Shown in pieces: positions 37,341-45,559 of a stretch of DNA of 64,000 bases (the first letter of the stretch is position 1; every line of letters begins with the position of its first letter). The stretch comes from Pseudomonas sp. TTU2014-080ASC (GTDB lineage Bacteria; Pseudomonadota; Gammaproteobacteria; Pseudomonadales; Pseudomonadaceae). The translations under genes were made by a program, and so were the position numbers. The stretch lies in assembly GCF_001446935.1 (NCBI RefSeq), contig NZ_LKKK01000002.1, positions 558,001 to 622,000 on the forward strand. The letters are read 5' to 3'. The notes under the pieces were generated by a model, which saw only the letters and a program-made list of their open reading frames with translations, had not been told where the DNA came from and did no database searches.

Positions 37341-37653
37341 CTGTAGAGGGTATTCGGGCGGCATGGCGATGGCTTTCAAAGCAATACGGCTATTTACAGA
37401 CCATTACCGGTCGAGCAACTTTGTAAGATTGTTTGTCATTAAAAATTGAGAGGTTGGCAACCGAAACAGGCTGTAGGCAAGGCCCTGCGTGCGTTGTGGT
37501 GATTTGACGCTGACCTGTCTAAATCGCACATCTCCAACCATCGGTGAAACTCAGCGGCAAGTGTTGATATGGGTCAATGCGGTGATGGCTATCGGCCTTC
37601 ATGGTCGGGTTAAGATAGTTACGCAAGCCAATACAACAACTGAGGAGATACCT
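37341..37653. other. Spacer between SulP gene and ccpA
   Basis: 313 bp without a supported gene. It contains the ccpA control region with an ANR/FNR-type box (listed). The frame upstream of the ccpA ATG stays open to 37489 but lies before the signal peptide and is read as non-coding. Confidence 0.6.
37564..37577. promoter_or_regulatory. ANR/FNR box upstream of ccpA
   Basis: TTGATATGGGTCAA matches TTGAT-N4-ATCAA at 9 of 10 positions, 76 bp before the ccpA start. Cytochrome c peroxidase genes in pseudomonads are known ANR targets under low oxygen. Confidence 0.7.
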
Positions 37654-38643
37654 ATGCGCACCCTGAGCCTGATGGCCGGTTTGTGCCTGAGTGCCGGAGC
37701 TTGGGCCGCTGTTCCCGCCAGCGAGCCAGTCCAGCCAATTGCACCTGCTGAAATCACTGACCCGGCCAAAGTGGAACTCGGCAAGCAGCTGTTCTTTGAT
37801 CCGCGCCTGTCCCGTTCGGGCTTCATTTCCTGTAACTCTTGCCACAACCTGTCCATGGGCGGTAGTGACAACCTGCCCACTTCGATTGGTCACAACTGGC
37901 AGGAAGGCCCGATCAACTCGCCGACCGTACTGAACTCCAGCCTCAACCTGGCGCAGTTCTGGGATGGTCGTGCGGCTGACCTGAAAGAGCAGGCCGCAGG
38001 CCCGATCGCCAACCCGAAAGAAATGGCTTTCACTCACATCTTGGCCATCGACGTGCTGCGTTCTATCCCGCAGTACCGCGAGTCCTTCAAGCAGGTCTAC
38101 AAGGTTGATGAGATCACCCTCGATGCCGTAACCGACGCTATCGCTGAGTTTGAAAAGACCTTGGTCACGCCAAACTCACGTTTCGACAAGTGGCTCAAAG
38201 GCGACAAGAACGCCATCACTAAGGTCGAGCAAGAAGGTTACGACCTGTTCAAATCCATCGGCTGTGTGGCTTGCCACAACGGTCCGGCACTGGGTGGTAA
38301 CTCCTTCCAGAAAATGGGTCTGGTTGAGCCGTACAAAACCGAAAACCCGGCTGAGGGTGTTGCAGGTCTGACCGGCAAAGACGCGGACCGCTTCAAGTTC
38401 AAGGTGCCGACCCTGCGTAACGTCGAGCTGACCTACCCCTACTTCCACGACGGCGCGTACTGGAAGCTGGAAGACTCGGTTGACGTGATGGCACGCCTGC
38501 AATTGGGCCGTAAGCTGAGCGACGACGAAATCGGCAAAATCACCGCTTTCCTGAAAACCCTGACCGGTGATCAGCCAAGCTTTGCTCTGCCGATCCTGCC
38601 GCCGTCTACCAACGACACACCAATCCCGAAACCATTTGAATAA
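37654..38643 (+). CDS. ccpA: Dihaem cytochrome c551 peroxidase
   Basis: 329 residues from ATG 37654, with GAGGAG 7 nt upstream. Sec signal peptide cut near AWA-AV (about 18). Two haem c motifs: CNSCH (Cys60, Cys63, His64) and CVACH (Cys204, Cys207, His208), the layout of bacterial dihaem peroxidases. It reduces hydrogen peroxide to water in the periplasm with electrons from small cytochromes c. The upstream ANR box predicts induction at low oxygen. Monocistronic, with a strong downstream hairpin. Confidence 0.92.
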   Translation: MRTLSLMAGLCLSAGAWAAVPASEPVQPIAPAEITDPAKVELGKQLFFDPRLSRSGFISCNSCHNLSMGGSDNLPTSIGHNWQEGPINSPTVLNSSLNLAQFWDGRAADLKEQAAGPIANPKEMAFTHILAIDVLRSIPQYRESFKQVYKVDEITLDAVTDAIAEFEKTLVTPNSRFDKWLKGDKNAITKVEQEGYDLFKSIGCVACHNGPALGGNSFQKMGLVEPYKTENPAEGVAGLTGKDADRFKFKVPTLRNVELTYPYFHDGAYWKLEDSVDVMARLQLGRKLSDDEIGKITAFLKTLTGDQPSFALPILPPSTNDTPIPKPFE

Positions 38644-38653
38644 GTAATGCAAT

Positions 38654-38687
38654 AGAAAGCGCCCGGCTGATTAGTCGGGCGCTTTCT
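38654..38687. terminator. Terminator after ccpA
   Basis: AGAAAGCGCCCG (38654-38665) / CGGGCGCTTTCT (38676-38687), a 12-bp stem with a 10-nt loop. Base composition changes to AT-rich directly after it. Confidence 0.8.
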
Positions 38688-38882
38688 GGGCTGATTATTT
38701 AGTTAGATTATTTCTGGTGAGTGCTGAAGTTAGAAATAGTAGTGTTAATTTTTCTCAATATGGTGGTGTTGAATTTAGGTCGGTTCTACAAGAGGGGAAT
38801 TTGTAGGGTTCTTTGGCTGTAATAATTGAGTGATGGTTATCTGGCGTGGTTAAGTATAAGGTGTGCGTTGTTAGTATTTTGA

Positions 38883-40037
38883 CTAGTTAAGTCTGTACTC
38901 AAAGTTCTGGGTGTTTGTTATTGGTGCTTCGCTAATTTTGCCGAATACGTAGTCCAAGCAGTTTTTAAATCCCCATATGTCTATGTATTTGTATGTGCTT
39001 TTACTAACTTGCTTGTGAACATCTATTTCCCTTAAGGTTGAGTAGTTGTACCACTCGCGTACACTGCCGAAGCGGTGGTGCCAATCATGGCAGACCAAAG
39101 ATCCTTGGACGATTAACATTCTGCAGGGCAAGTGGTAGAAAATATGTGCCACTCCCCATTTGATCCAAGGCCATATATTCTTGCTAGAAAAGTCATTCGG
39201 ACATAGAGATCCGCAAAATCTTGCTAAGCAATTTTCGATATGACTGTCGCGAACTGTTTTATCTGCGGGGCGTAGTAGCCAAGTGTGTTCTGTAATTAAA
39301 TGAAGTAGTGATGCCATTTGGTATATGATTACGAATGGTATAATGACTACTAGGGTAAATGGTAATGCTCCGTATATTGTCAAGGTAGTTAAAAGGAATG
39401 ACATCCAGATGAGAGACATTGCGATTCGATAAGGCTGGATTCCGGTTAAATTAGAAGTTACTCTGCCTTTGAAGTAGCTTATGTGAAAGGTTGGGCTGAG
39501 TAGTAATTTAAATAGATTTTTGTATAGTTGTTGTCTTGTTTTTCCTGGAGTAAAGCCTAGTTTGTATATTGCGGAGAGATCTTTGTCTTTAAAGCTAGCG
39601 AAGTCTTTTCCGTGATGTTCGTAAACGTGGAATCTTCTGTAAGGCTCATATGGTTGTACAATGAATGCCGTAGATAAAATCTCGCAAATGATCTTGTTGG
39701 TTATTTTGTTCTTAAATAAATGGCCATGAACTCCGTGATGTATGATCGTAGCTACTATATAGCGTGCGCCAGATGCCGAAAATAAAATGCCTGTTAAGTA
39801 TGTTGCTAGATAAATAAATATGTTGTCGATGTGTAAGGATGCTATCGTAAGCCCTAATCCAGTGATTACCCAGGCAATAGACCATATAATCATTTCTATC
39901 GAGCTTGATTTCCAGAGTTTCTGTCTTTCAATTATTTCTTTTCCTGTTAACCAAGACCAAATTCCTTGGAATGGCAGAAGTTCATATGATTTTCGTATCT
40001 CTGACGATGCCTTAAGGTTTTCTATATGCGCATCCAT
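38883..40037 (-). CDS. Membrane di-iron fatty-acid-desaturase-like protein, AT-rich
   Basis: 384 residues with three His clusters of the desaturase/hydroxylase superfamily: HHGVH (100-104), HVYEHH (137-142) and HDWHH (317-321), plus HIFYH at 298-302. Hydrophobic stretches lie at about 48-70, 72-95, 205-225 and 226-246. It is distinct from DesA in this window. It sits 18 nt after azlD and has its own AGAGGC site. Composition is unlike the surroundings (33% G+C in the 60 bases 39301-39360). The substrate is unknown; location in an exporter operon suggests a small exported molecule rather than bulk lipid (inference). Confidence 0.75.
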   Translation of the reverse strand: MDAHIENLKASSEIRKSYELLPFQGIWSWLTGKEIIERQKLWKSSSIEMIIWSIAWVITGLGLTIASLHIDNIFIYLATYLTGILFSASGARYIVATIIHHGVHGHLFKNKITNKIICEILSTAFIVQPYEPYRRFHVYEHHGKDFASFKDKDLSAIYKLGFTPGKTRQQLYKNLFKLLLSPTFHISYFKGRVTSNLTGIQPYRIAMSLIWMSFLLTTLTIYGALPFTLVVIIPFVIIYQMASLLHLITEHTWLLRPADKTVRDSHIENCLARFCGSLCPNDFSSKNIWPWIKWGVAHIFYHLPCRMLIVQGSLVCHDWHHRFGSVREWYNYSTLREIDVHKQVSKSTYKYIDIWGFKNCLDYVFGKISEAPITNTQNFEYRLN

Positions 40038-40055
40038 GCTATGCCTCTTTTGATT

Positions 40056-40367
40056 TTATATTAAATAAACAAGTGTGTAGAATATAAGTAAGCTGATCAA
40101 AACTGCTGTTACCATTTGCCGGACATAAATGGCAACAAGGACTGTTGTAATTGCTCCCCAGAAGTATGGGTTTTCAGGGAAGTTTCTTAGAGTATCCCCA
40201 TTCATTAGAATTATTGGGCCGCAAATGGCTGTCAAAAGGCAGGGGGCTGAATAATCTAAGGCCTCGTGTAGTATTTTGGGTATTCTTACCGGAGTATTGG
40301 GTTCGAGAAAAATATATCTATTTATGAAGACAATAGTTGCGAGGGTTATTAGTAGAGGCCAGGTCAT
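40056..40367 (-). CDS. azlD: AzlD-family membrane protein
   Basis: 103 residues with three or four hydrophobic segments (4-20, 42-57, 68-86, 86-103) and the AzlD pattern (KILHEALDYSAPCLLTAI). AzlD is the small partner of AzlC in export of branched-chain amino acids and their analogues. It overlaps azlC by 4 nt (ATGA type). AT-rich like its neighbours. Confidence 0.8.
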   Translation of the reverse strand: MTWPLLITLATIVFINRYIFLEPNTPVRIPKILHEALDYSAPCLLTAICGPIILMNGDTLRNFPENPYFWGAITTVLVAIYVRQMVTAVLISLLIFYTLVYLI

Positions 40368-41095
40368 TTTTGTTCCTTCATAATGCGTGAGGCAAAGACG
40401 GAAATGATCATTCCGGAGCAGCCTGCAATAACAATTGCTCCCTCAAGGTTAATATATGCAAATAGCATTGATGTAAGAAGAGACCAGATGATGCCAATGA
40501 GTGTGCTTGTCTTTTTTGTCATTGGAACTATTATTGTTATAAATGTTGCAATGATGGAAAAATCAAGGTGATACTTGTTTAGGTCGGGTATGGAGTTTGC
40601 CATTGCTATGCCCATAAGGCTGAACGTAAACCATCCAATATAGAATGTGCAGCCTGCGCCAAGTAAATATTTAAATGAACTACTATCTCGTTGGTTTTTT
40701 TTACTGCTCAATGCAAATAATTCATCTGTCAGTAGGAAACCTATAAGTAGGCGCTTCTTTAAAGGTAAGCTTGATACCTTCTTTCTAAGATTTAGCCCGT
40801 AAATCAGATGTTGAGATGTAATAAAGAAGACTGATGCAATAATCGTAATGAAGCTTGCTCCTGTAATAAGTAGTCCAAGGGTTACTAATTGTGCGGCGCC
40901 GGCAAAGACAATGGCTGACATACCGACACTTTGCCAAAAGCTCAAGCCGGTTTGAATTGCCATAGATCCAGCAAGTATTCCCCATGGTATTACTGAAACA
41001 CACAGAGGGAGCATTTCAATTACGCCGTCCAAAAAACCTTTTAACTTTGGCGTTGTAGGCTTCTGTATGGCTTCGTCTAATATTGTGTTGGCCAT
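40364..41095 (-). CDS. azlC: AzlC-family transporter subunit
   Basis: 243 residues with about seven hydrophobic segments. AzlC signatures include PWGILAGSMAIQTGLSFWQS, SAIVFAGAAQLV and LLTDELFAL. AzlC/AzlD (YgaZ/YgaH) pairs export branched-chain or structurally similar amino acids. First gene of the azlC-azlD-desaturase operon; GAGAG site before ATG 41095. AT-rich (33% G+C in 40681-40740), suggesting acquisition from another source. The same-strand AraC regulator 372 bp upstream is the likely controller. Confidence 0.85.
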   Translation of the reverse strand: MANTILDEAIQKPTTPKLKGFLDGVIEMLPLCVSVIPWGILAGSMAIQTGLSFWQSVGMSAIVFAGAAQLVTLGLLITGASFITIIASVFFITSQHLIYGLNLRKKVSSLPLKKRLLIGFLLTDELFALSSKKNQRDSSSFKYLLGAGCTFYIGWFTFSLMGIAMANSIPDLNKYHLDFSIIATFITIIVPMTKKTSTLIGIIWSLLTSMLFAYINLEGAIVIAGCSGMIISVFASRIMKEQK

Positions 41096-41467
41096 CGCTC
41101 TCTAATCAGTCTGAACAGTCATGAAGACTTAGACTAATTACGAGGGGATCAGGAGTATTGAATGAAATTGCTGTCTTGGTGGGTCATAATTACAGCAAGA
41201 TTAGGGGGCAATCTTGAGGAGGCATCTAAAAACTACCCTAGCTGTCATCGCTGCGTTAATAACAGGCTCAAAATGCTCATTTACATCACGTAAACTGCGC
41301 TTTTTAGTCGCAACGCCCCCTCTCACCTTCGGGCCAGCCTGGGGCTGTTACTGCGTTACGCTTCGTTTCGTCTGTTTTTGCCTTGCGCTGACTGCCTCGC
41401 CTACGTTTTGGAGGTGCCCTTCAGTGGTGCTTCTCGGCGTACTTTGTATTGAGTAAAGCTAGCTCTA
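41096..41467. other. Spacer between AraC regulator and azlC with repeat-like block
   Basis: 372 bp without a supported gene. The azlC-proximal third is AT-rich and holds an inverted repeat (listed). The remainder, about 41225-41455, is of normal GC, rich in short T-runs and in CGCCTACGTTTT/TTTACATCACGTAAAC-like elements, and reads like a degenerate dispersed repeat or remnant. A 80-codon frame inside it has no family resemblance. Confidence 0.4.
41103..41140. promoter_or_regulatory. Inverted repeat upstream of azlC, candidate operator
   Basis: TAATCAGTCT (41103-41112) and AGACTAATTA (41131-41140) are reverse complements at 9 of 10 positions, with 18 nt between. It ends 8 nt before the azlC start. 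The AraC-family protein upstream is a possible binder, though AraC sites are more often direct repeats. Confidence 0.4.
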
Positions 41468-42310
41468 TTAACGTGGCAATACCCCTCGGATGAACTCTCC
41501 TGGGGTGATACCGACCGAGCTTTTGAAGTGGCGTGTCAGGTGACTTTGGTCTGTAAAACCGCACAAGGCTGAAACGGTTGCAATGGATTGCCCCTTAAGC
41601 AGCAAATCTTTTGCTTTCCTCAGTTTGGCCTGAATGAGATAGGCATGCGGAGGTATGCCGACAGCCGATTTGAACTGCCGCAAGAAGTGCCACGGGCTCA
41701 ATTCAGCTATTTCTGCGAGCTGCAAAAGCGAAAACTCCTTTTCCGGGCAGCTATCCAGCAGCTCTTTGACTGTAAGTATCCGCTGCTCGGCAGAGGGCAG
41801 TGTGGCTGGTGATAGGCGAGTCTTTCCGTAGCGCATCATCAGCCAGCTAAGTGATGAAACTAGTAAGGTTTCTTTTAATAAAGCATTTCTGGGCTGCGCA
41901 AGGAGTGTGAACATCATGAGTAGTTGTTGTGCCAAGCCCGGATCGTGTAGTACAGCATTAGGAAACCAGGGGATGCTTCCGTTGGAGTGATGAAGATCCT
42001 GTGAAATGGATTTGAACAGATCAGGATGAGGGTAAATGGCTCTGTAAGCCCAGCCGCCCTCTAGTTCTGCATGCCCGGTGTGAACATCGTCAGCGTTTAC
42101 CAGAATTATGTCGCCTCTGGGGGCGACATGCTCAGCTCCTGATCGATAGAAGCGTTGTGCGCCTTCCTCAATCACACCAATGCAATAGGCTTCATGAACA
42201 TGTCGGGGAAAGCGTTGGCGATAATAGCGAGCCTGAAGCATTTCGAGGCCTCCCAGATCACTGAGATGATGAAATTGGGCTTGCTCCTTTGGGGATTGCT
42301 TTATTGCCAT
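41468..42310 (-). CDS. AraC-family transcriptional regulator with cupin sensor
   Basis: 280 residues: N-terminal AraC_binding/cupin domain (about 20-160; FPRHVHEAYCIGVIEEG, ILVNADDVHTG) and C-terminal double HTH (about 180-278; LAEIAELSPWHFLRQFK and CGFTDQSHLTRHFKSSVGITPGEF). Such regulators commonly precede azlCD pairs and respond to amino acids. AAGGA lies 9 nt before ATG 42310. Base composition is closer to the host than that of azlCD-desaturase. Ligand unknown. Confidence 0.8.
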   Translation of the reverse strand: MAIKQSPKEQAQFHHLSDLGGLEMLQARYYRQRFPRHVHEAYCIGVIEEGAQRFYRSGAEHVAPRGDIILVNADDVHTGHAELEGGWAYRAIYPHPDLFKSISQDLHHSNGSIPWFPNAVLHDPGLAQQLLMMFTLLAQPRNALLKETLLVSSLSWLMMRYGKTRLSPATLPSAEQRILTVKELLDSCPEKEFSLLQLAEIAELSPWHFLRQFKSAVGIPPHAYLIQAKLRKAKDLLLKGQSIATVSALCGFTDQSHLTRHFKSSVGITPGEFIRGVLPR

Positions 42311-42856
42311 GCAACGATGTCCTTCTCGTCTTGTACAAAATTGCGCATGCGGTTCTTAAGGCATTCCTTTGAGAAACACGGTTGGAGTGATTTGGAAATC
42401 GCTCTTTACTTATCGTGCTTGCCGGTAGCCGCGCTTAGGCTCTGAGAACCACTTTTTGAGTTGAGGGGATAAGTTCTGGAACAACATCTGACTGTTCAGG
42501 GCTGCGCACAAGACTCGACTCATCGTGTGGGGGGCTTGTACTTTTTACAGCTAATCCTTGCGACTCAGGGCAATTGTAACGCTCAGTTTTGGTGCTTTAC
42601 TCGATATGTTTCAGGAGTGCGTTATATTTCATCTCTACAGCGTGAGCTTAGTACTGACGTATTTGCCTTTAGCTCTGCTGGTTGTGTCGATTTGGTCGCT
42701 TGAACCTAATGCCCGCAGGTCTCTGTCAGCAACTGGCTAGCGGTCAGTCAAGTTCCTCTTGCTGTTTCTTTCCCGGCTGATCTACCGCTCCTAGCGTATG
42801 CGGTCATCCGCTGGGAGGTAGTACAAAAACGCCCGGCTAATGCCGGGCGTTTTTGT
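42311..42856. other. Long spacer between aguA and the AraC gene
   Basis: 546 bp with no convincing gene. It should include the AraC promoter at its left end. An imperfect hairpin (CTACC...GGTAG, 42782-42821) and the aguA terminator lie at the right end. A 60-codon hydrophobic frame (42558-42740) lacks a ribosome site and family resemblance. Confidence 0.5.
42825..42854. terminator. Bidirectional terminator after aguA
   Basis: AAAAACGCCCGGC (42825-42837) / GCCGGGCGTTTTT (42842-42854), loop TAAT, 2 nt from the aguA stop. Confidence 0.92.
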
Positions 42857-43960
42857 TTAGCGTGCCTGCGGTGCAGGCTGCTGCTGGGTAATACAGTGGA
42901 TATTGCCACCGCCCAACAGAATCTCCCGTCCCGGCACCATAACTACGCGGTGCTCGGGGAAGATGCGTTCGAGGATGGTGCGGGCTTCTTCGTCTTTCGG
43001 GTCGTCGAAGCTGGGGGCGATGATGCCGCCGTTGACGATCAGGAAGTTGACGTAGGAGCCAGCCAGGCGGATCGACGGATCGCGTTCCTGGGTGCCGTCG
43101 ACCATATCAACGCCAGCACACTCTTCTTCGGTGGCGTGAAGCGGGCCGGGGATTGGCATTTTGTGAACGACCAGTTTGCGGCCTTTTGCGTCACGCACGG
43201 TTTCAAGCACCTGCATGGCGGCTTGGCAGCGTGGGTAGTTCGGGTCGTTCTGATCGTCGGTCCAAGCCAACAGGACTTCGCCGGGGCGCACGTAGCAGCA
43301 GAAGTTATCCACATGGCCGTCGGTTTCGTCGTTGTACAGGCCGTCCGGCAGCCAAATCACAGTGTCGATGCTCAGGTGATCGCGCAGGACTGCTTCGATC
43401 TCTTCGCGGGATAGGTGCGGGTTGCGATTGGCGTTGAGCAGGCATTCTTCGGTGGTGATTAGGGTGCCTTCGCCGTCGACGTGAATCGAGCCGCCTTCAA
43501 GGACGAAGCCTTCGGTGCGGTAGCGTTTGCAGTGTTCGATTTCGAGGATCTTGCGCGCCACTTGGTCGTCGCGCTGCCACGGCCAGTACAGGCCGCCGTT
43601 AAAGCCGCCCCAAGCGTTGAAGCCCCAATCCACGCCGCGCACTTCGCCTTGGTTATTGGTGACGAAGGTTGGGCCGGTGTCGCGCACCCAGGCGTCGTCG
43701 GTGGTGATTTCCACCACGCGGATGTTGTCGTGATCCAGGCGTGCACGGGCGTTTTCATACTGGGCCGCAGATGCGCAGATGGTTACCGGTTCGAACTCGG
43801 CGATGGCTTTGGCTACGGCAGTGAAAGCGGCCTGTGCAGGCTTGCCGCCGTTGCGCCAGTTGTCCGGGCGCTCAGGCCAGACCATCCAGGTTTGGCTGTG
43901 GGGTTCCCATTCCGCTGGCATGCGGAAGCCATCGGCGCGAGGTGTGCTGCTGAGTGTCAT
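42857..43960 (-). CDS. aguA: Agmatine deiminase
   Basis: 367 residues of the PAD_porph/agmatine deiminase family. The nucleophile Cys356 is in [11 protein letters not shown]; other pentein motifs are WVRDTGPTF and [11 protein letters not shown]. It hydrolyses agmatine to N-carbamoylputrescine and ammonia in the cytosol. Followed by a strong terminator and preceded by aguB (57 nt gap), so it is the second gene of an aguBA operon. The usual TetR gene aguR is not adjacent. Confidence 0.95.
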   Translation of the reverse strand: MTLSSTPRADGFRMPAEWEPHSQTWMVWPERPDNWRNGGKPAQAAFTAVAKAIAEFEPVTICASAAQYENARARLDHDNIRVVEITTDDAWVRDTGPTFVTNNQGEVRGVDWGFNAWGGFNGGLYWPWQRDDQVARKILEIEHCKRYRTEGFVLEGGSIHVDGEGTLITTEECLLNANRNPHLSREEIEAVLRDHLSIDTVIWLPDGLYNDETDGHVDNFCCYVRPGEVLLAWTDDQNDPNYPRCQAAMQVLETVRDAKGRKLVVHKMPIPGPLHATEEECAGVDMVDGTQERDPSIRLAGSYVNFLIVNGGIIAPSFDDPKDEEARTILERIFPEHRVVMVPGREILLGGGNIHCITQQQPAPQAR

Positions 43961-44017
43961 GGTTTGTCCTGCCTATTAAGCGAGAAGGCTGCTTAAAGCA
44001 GCCTTCCATGAACGGGA

Positions 44018-44899
44018 TTATTCGCTGGCCAGTTTGCCGTCGAGGGTCAGTACCGGGCCGTACAGGTTCGGGCGACGGTCGCGGAACGAGCCCCAGGCAC
44101 TGCGGATGTGCTCCAACTGATCCAGGTCGAAGCTGTGCACCAGGATGCCTTCTTCGGTCTCATTCAGCTCTTCGACTTTCTCGCCGAACTGGTTGGCAAT
44201 GAAAGAGGAACCGTAGAAGTTGATGTGGTAGCCGTCTTGGTCTTCACGACCAATGCGGTTGCTGGCCACCAGCGGCATCAGGTTGGCACCTGCGTGGCCT
44301 TGTTGGACGCGCTGCCAGTGATCGCGGGAGCTGATAGTCGGGTCATGCGGCTCGCTGCCGATGGCGGTCGGGTAGAAGAGGATTTCCGCACCGAGCAGGG
44401 CCATGCTGCGGGCGCACTCCGGGAACCACTGATCCCAGCAGATGCCTACGCCGATTTTGGCGTAGCGGGTGTTCCACACTTTGAAGCCGGTGTCGCCCGG
44501 GTTGAAGTAGTACTTCTCGTGGTAGCCAGGGCCGTCCGGGATGTGGCTTTTCCGATAAATCCCGAGGTTGGTGCCGTCCGCGTCGATGATAGCGATGCTG
44601 TTGAAGCGGGCACGGCCAGCCAGTTCAAAGAAGCTGATCGGTAGAACGACTTGCAGCTCTTTAGCGATTTTCTGGAAGTGCAGGATGGCTGGGTTGCTCT
44701 CAACCGGAGTGGCCAGCTGCATGTAGTCCGGGTTCGGCTTCTGGCAGAAGTACGGAGTTTCGAAAAGCTCCTGAATCAGGATGATCTGGGCGCCTTTGGC
44801 CGCTGCCTGGCGTACCAGTTTCTCGGCGTTGGCGATATTCGCAGCGGTATCCCAGGAACAGGCCATTTGAGTGGCGGCGACAGTAACGGTACGGGTCAT
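44018..44899 (-). CDS. aguB: N-carbamoylputrescine amidohydrolase
   Basis: 293 residues of the nitrilase superfamily with the Glu44-Lys117-Cys154 triad (QELFETPYF, YRKSHIPDG, GICWDQWFPE). It converts N-carbamoylputrescine to putrescine, CO2 and ammonia, completing agmatine use with AguA. Start at ATG 44899 has GAGGTG at proper spacing; the frame runs 23 codons further up without support. A cluster of CGAT-N4-ATCG palindromes lies upstream. Confidence 0.95.
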   Translation of the reverse strand: MTRTVTVAATQMACSWDTAANIANAEKLVRQAAAKGAQIILIQELFETPYFCQKPNPDYMQLATPVESNPAILHFQKIAKELQVVLPISFFELAGRARFNSIAIIDADGTNLGIYRKSHIPDGPGYHEKYYFNPGDTGFKVWNTRYAKIGVGICWDQWFPECARSMALLGAEILFYPTAIGSEPHDPTISSRDHWQRVQQGHAGANLMPLVASNRIGREDQDGYHINFYGSSFIANQFGEKVEELNETEEGILVHSFDLDQLEHIRSAWGSFRDRRPNLYGPVLTLDGKLASE

Positions 44900-45001
44900 G
44901 TTTGGCACCTCAGGAGCGGTCGGGTTGTCGGGTGACACTAGCAGAGTCCGGTGAATGTGCGGTTGCACGCGGGACTTTGCAAGCGGATAGTCTATTTATA
45001 T

Positions 45002-45079
45002 CCGATAAAAATCGGCTTTTGAAGTGTTTTTGAGTGACTAATACGAAAAATAATCGATTTTTATCGAATAAAAATCGGC
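45002..45079. promoter_or_regulatory. Cluster of CGAT-N4-ATCG palindromes upstream of aguB
   Basis: CCGAT-AAAA-ATCGG at 45002-45015, TCGAT-TTTT-ATCGA at 45054-45067, and an imperfect copy CGAAT-AAAA-ATCGG at 45065-45078. Centres are 52 and 11 bp apart, near whole helical turns. ATAAAAATCGGC occurs twice as a direct repeat (45005-45016 and 45068-45079). Likely operators for the aguBA promoter; the regulator is not encoded next door. Confidence 0.55.
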
Positions 45080-45161
45080 ATTTTATGATTGTGAAGGCGT
45101 AGCTTGACCGCTCCGGGCAGTGTCCAGAGGGTTATGGAAGAAGATATGAAGTGTGTGGGAA

Positions 45162-45365
45162 TCAGGCGCTGTGGCGTTTGTGCAGTTCGAACTGCTCGCT
45201 GCCATCGTCCCAGCCCGCTTCCCAGGCAGCCAAGAGGATATCGGCTTGCGCTTCCAGGTTGCGTGGTTGTTTAGCGTGGCCAGTGAGACCAGCCATGTAC
45301 CCCTGTTGGTAGGCTTTGTTGAGGCTTTCCAGGCTCCACTTTTCTAAGTGGTCATCATGGGGCAT
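45162..45365 (-). CDS. RMF-like ribosome modulation factor family protein
   Basis: 67 residues. The central segment AYQQGYMAGLTGHAK aligns with the AYQRGYQAGxxGRSK core of ribosome modulation factor, followed by a Trp-containing segment AWEAGWDDG in place of WLxGWREG. The N-terminus is acidic instead of the basic start of true RMF and the Cys-Pro centre is missing. It may be a diverged RMF paralogue that binds ribosomes in stationary phase or may have another role. It stands alone between aguB and gshA on the same strand. A TAAAAT-type -10 (minus strand) is suggested near 45400. Confidence 0.6.
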   Translation of the reverse strand: MPHDDHLEKWSLESLNKAYQQGYMAGLTGHAKQPRNLEAQADILLAAWEAGWDDGSEQFELHKRHSA

Positions 45366-45523
45366 GTTGGTGGACTCTGAGTGTACGTTGGTTCTATTTT
45401 AAACCGTAATAAACACAATCATATTGCCACTAACCTCGCACTTCCAACCTTTCATCCACCGATCAAAAGTGTGGAAAACCCCAAAAAAGTGAGGACTAAC
45501 TTGAGCGAGAGAGCGTGGGAGAT

Positions 45524-45548
45524 GCCCGCCGACTGCAGCGCGGCGGGC
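45524..45548. terminator. Hairpin downstream of gshA
   Basis: GCCCGCCG (45524-45531) / CGGCGGGC (45541-45548), an 8-bp GC stem, 12 nt past the gshA stop on the minus strand. No U-tract. Confidence 0.4.
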
Positions 45549-45559
45549 TAGCTCGGGGG

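Noticed and set aside
37489..37653. N-terminal extension of the cytochrome c peroxidase
   Set aside because: It would place 55 residues before an evident signal peptide and would cover the ANR box; ATG 37654 has GAGGAG.
41214..41456. 80-codon frame in the spacer before azlC
   Set aside because: Lies in the repeat-like block; composition is Cys/Phe-rich and lacks coding character.
42558..42740. 60-codon hydrophobic frame that could be a small membrane protein
   Set aside because: No ribosome site at either possible start, no family resemblance, and host-unlike codon choice.
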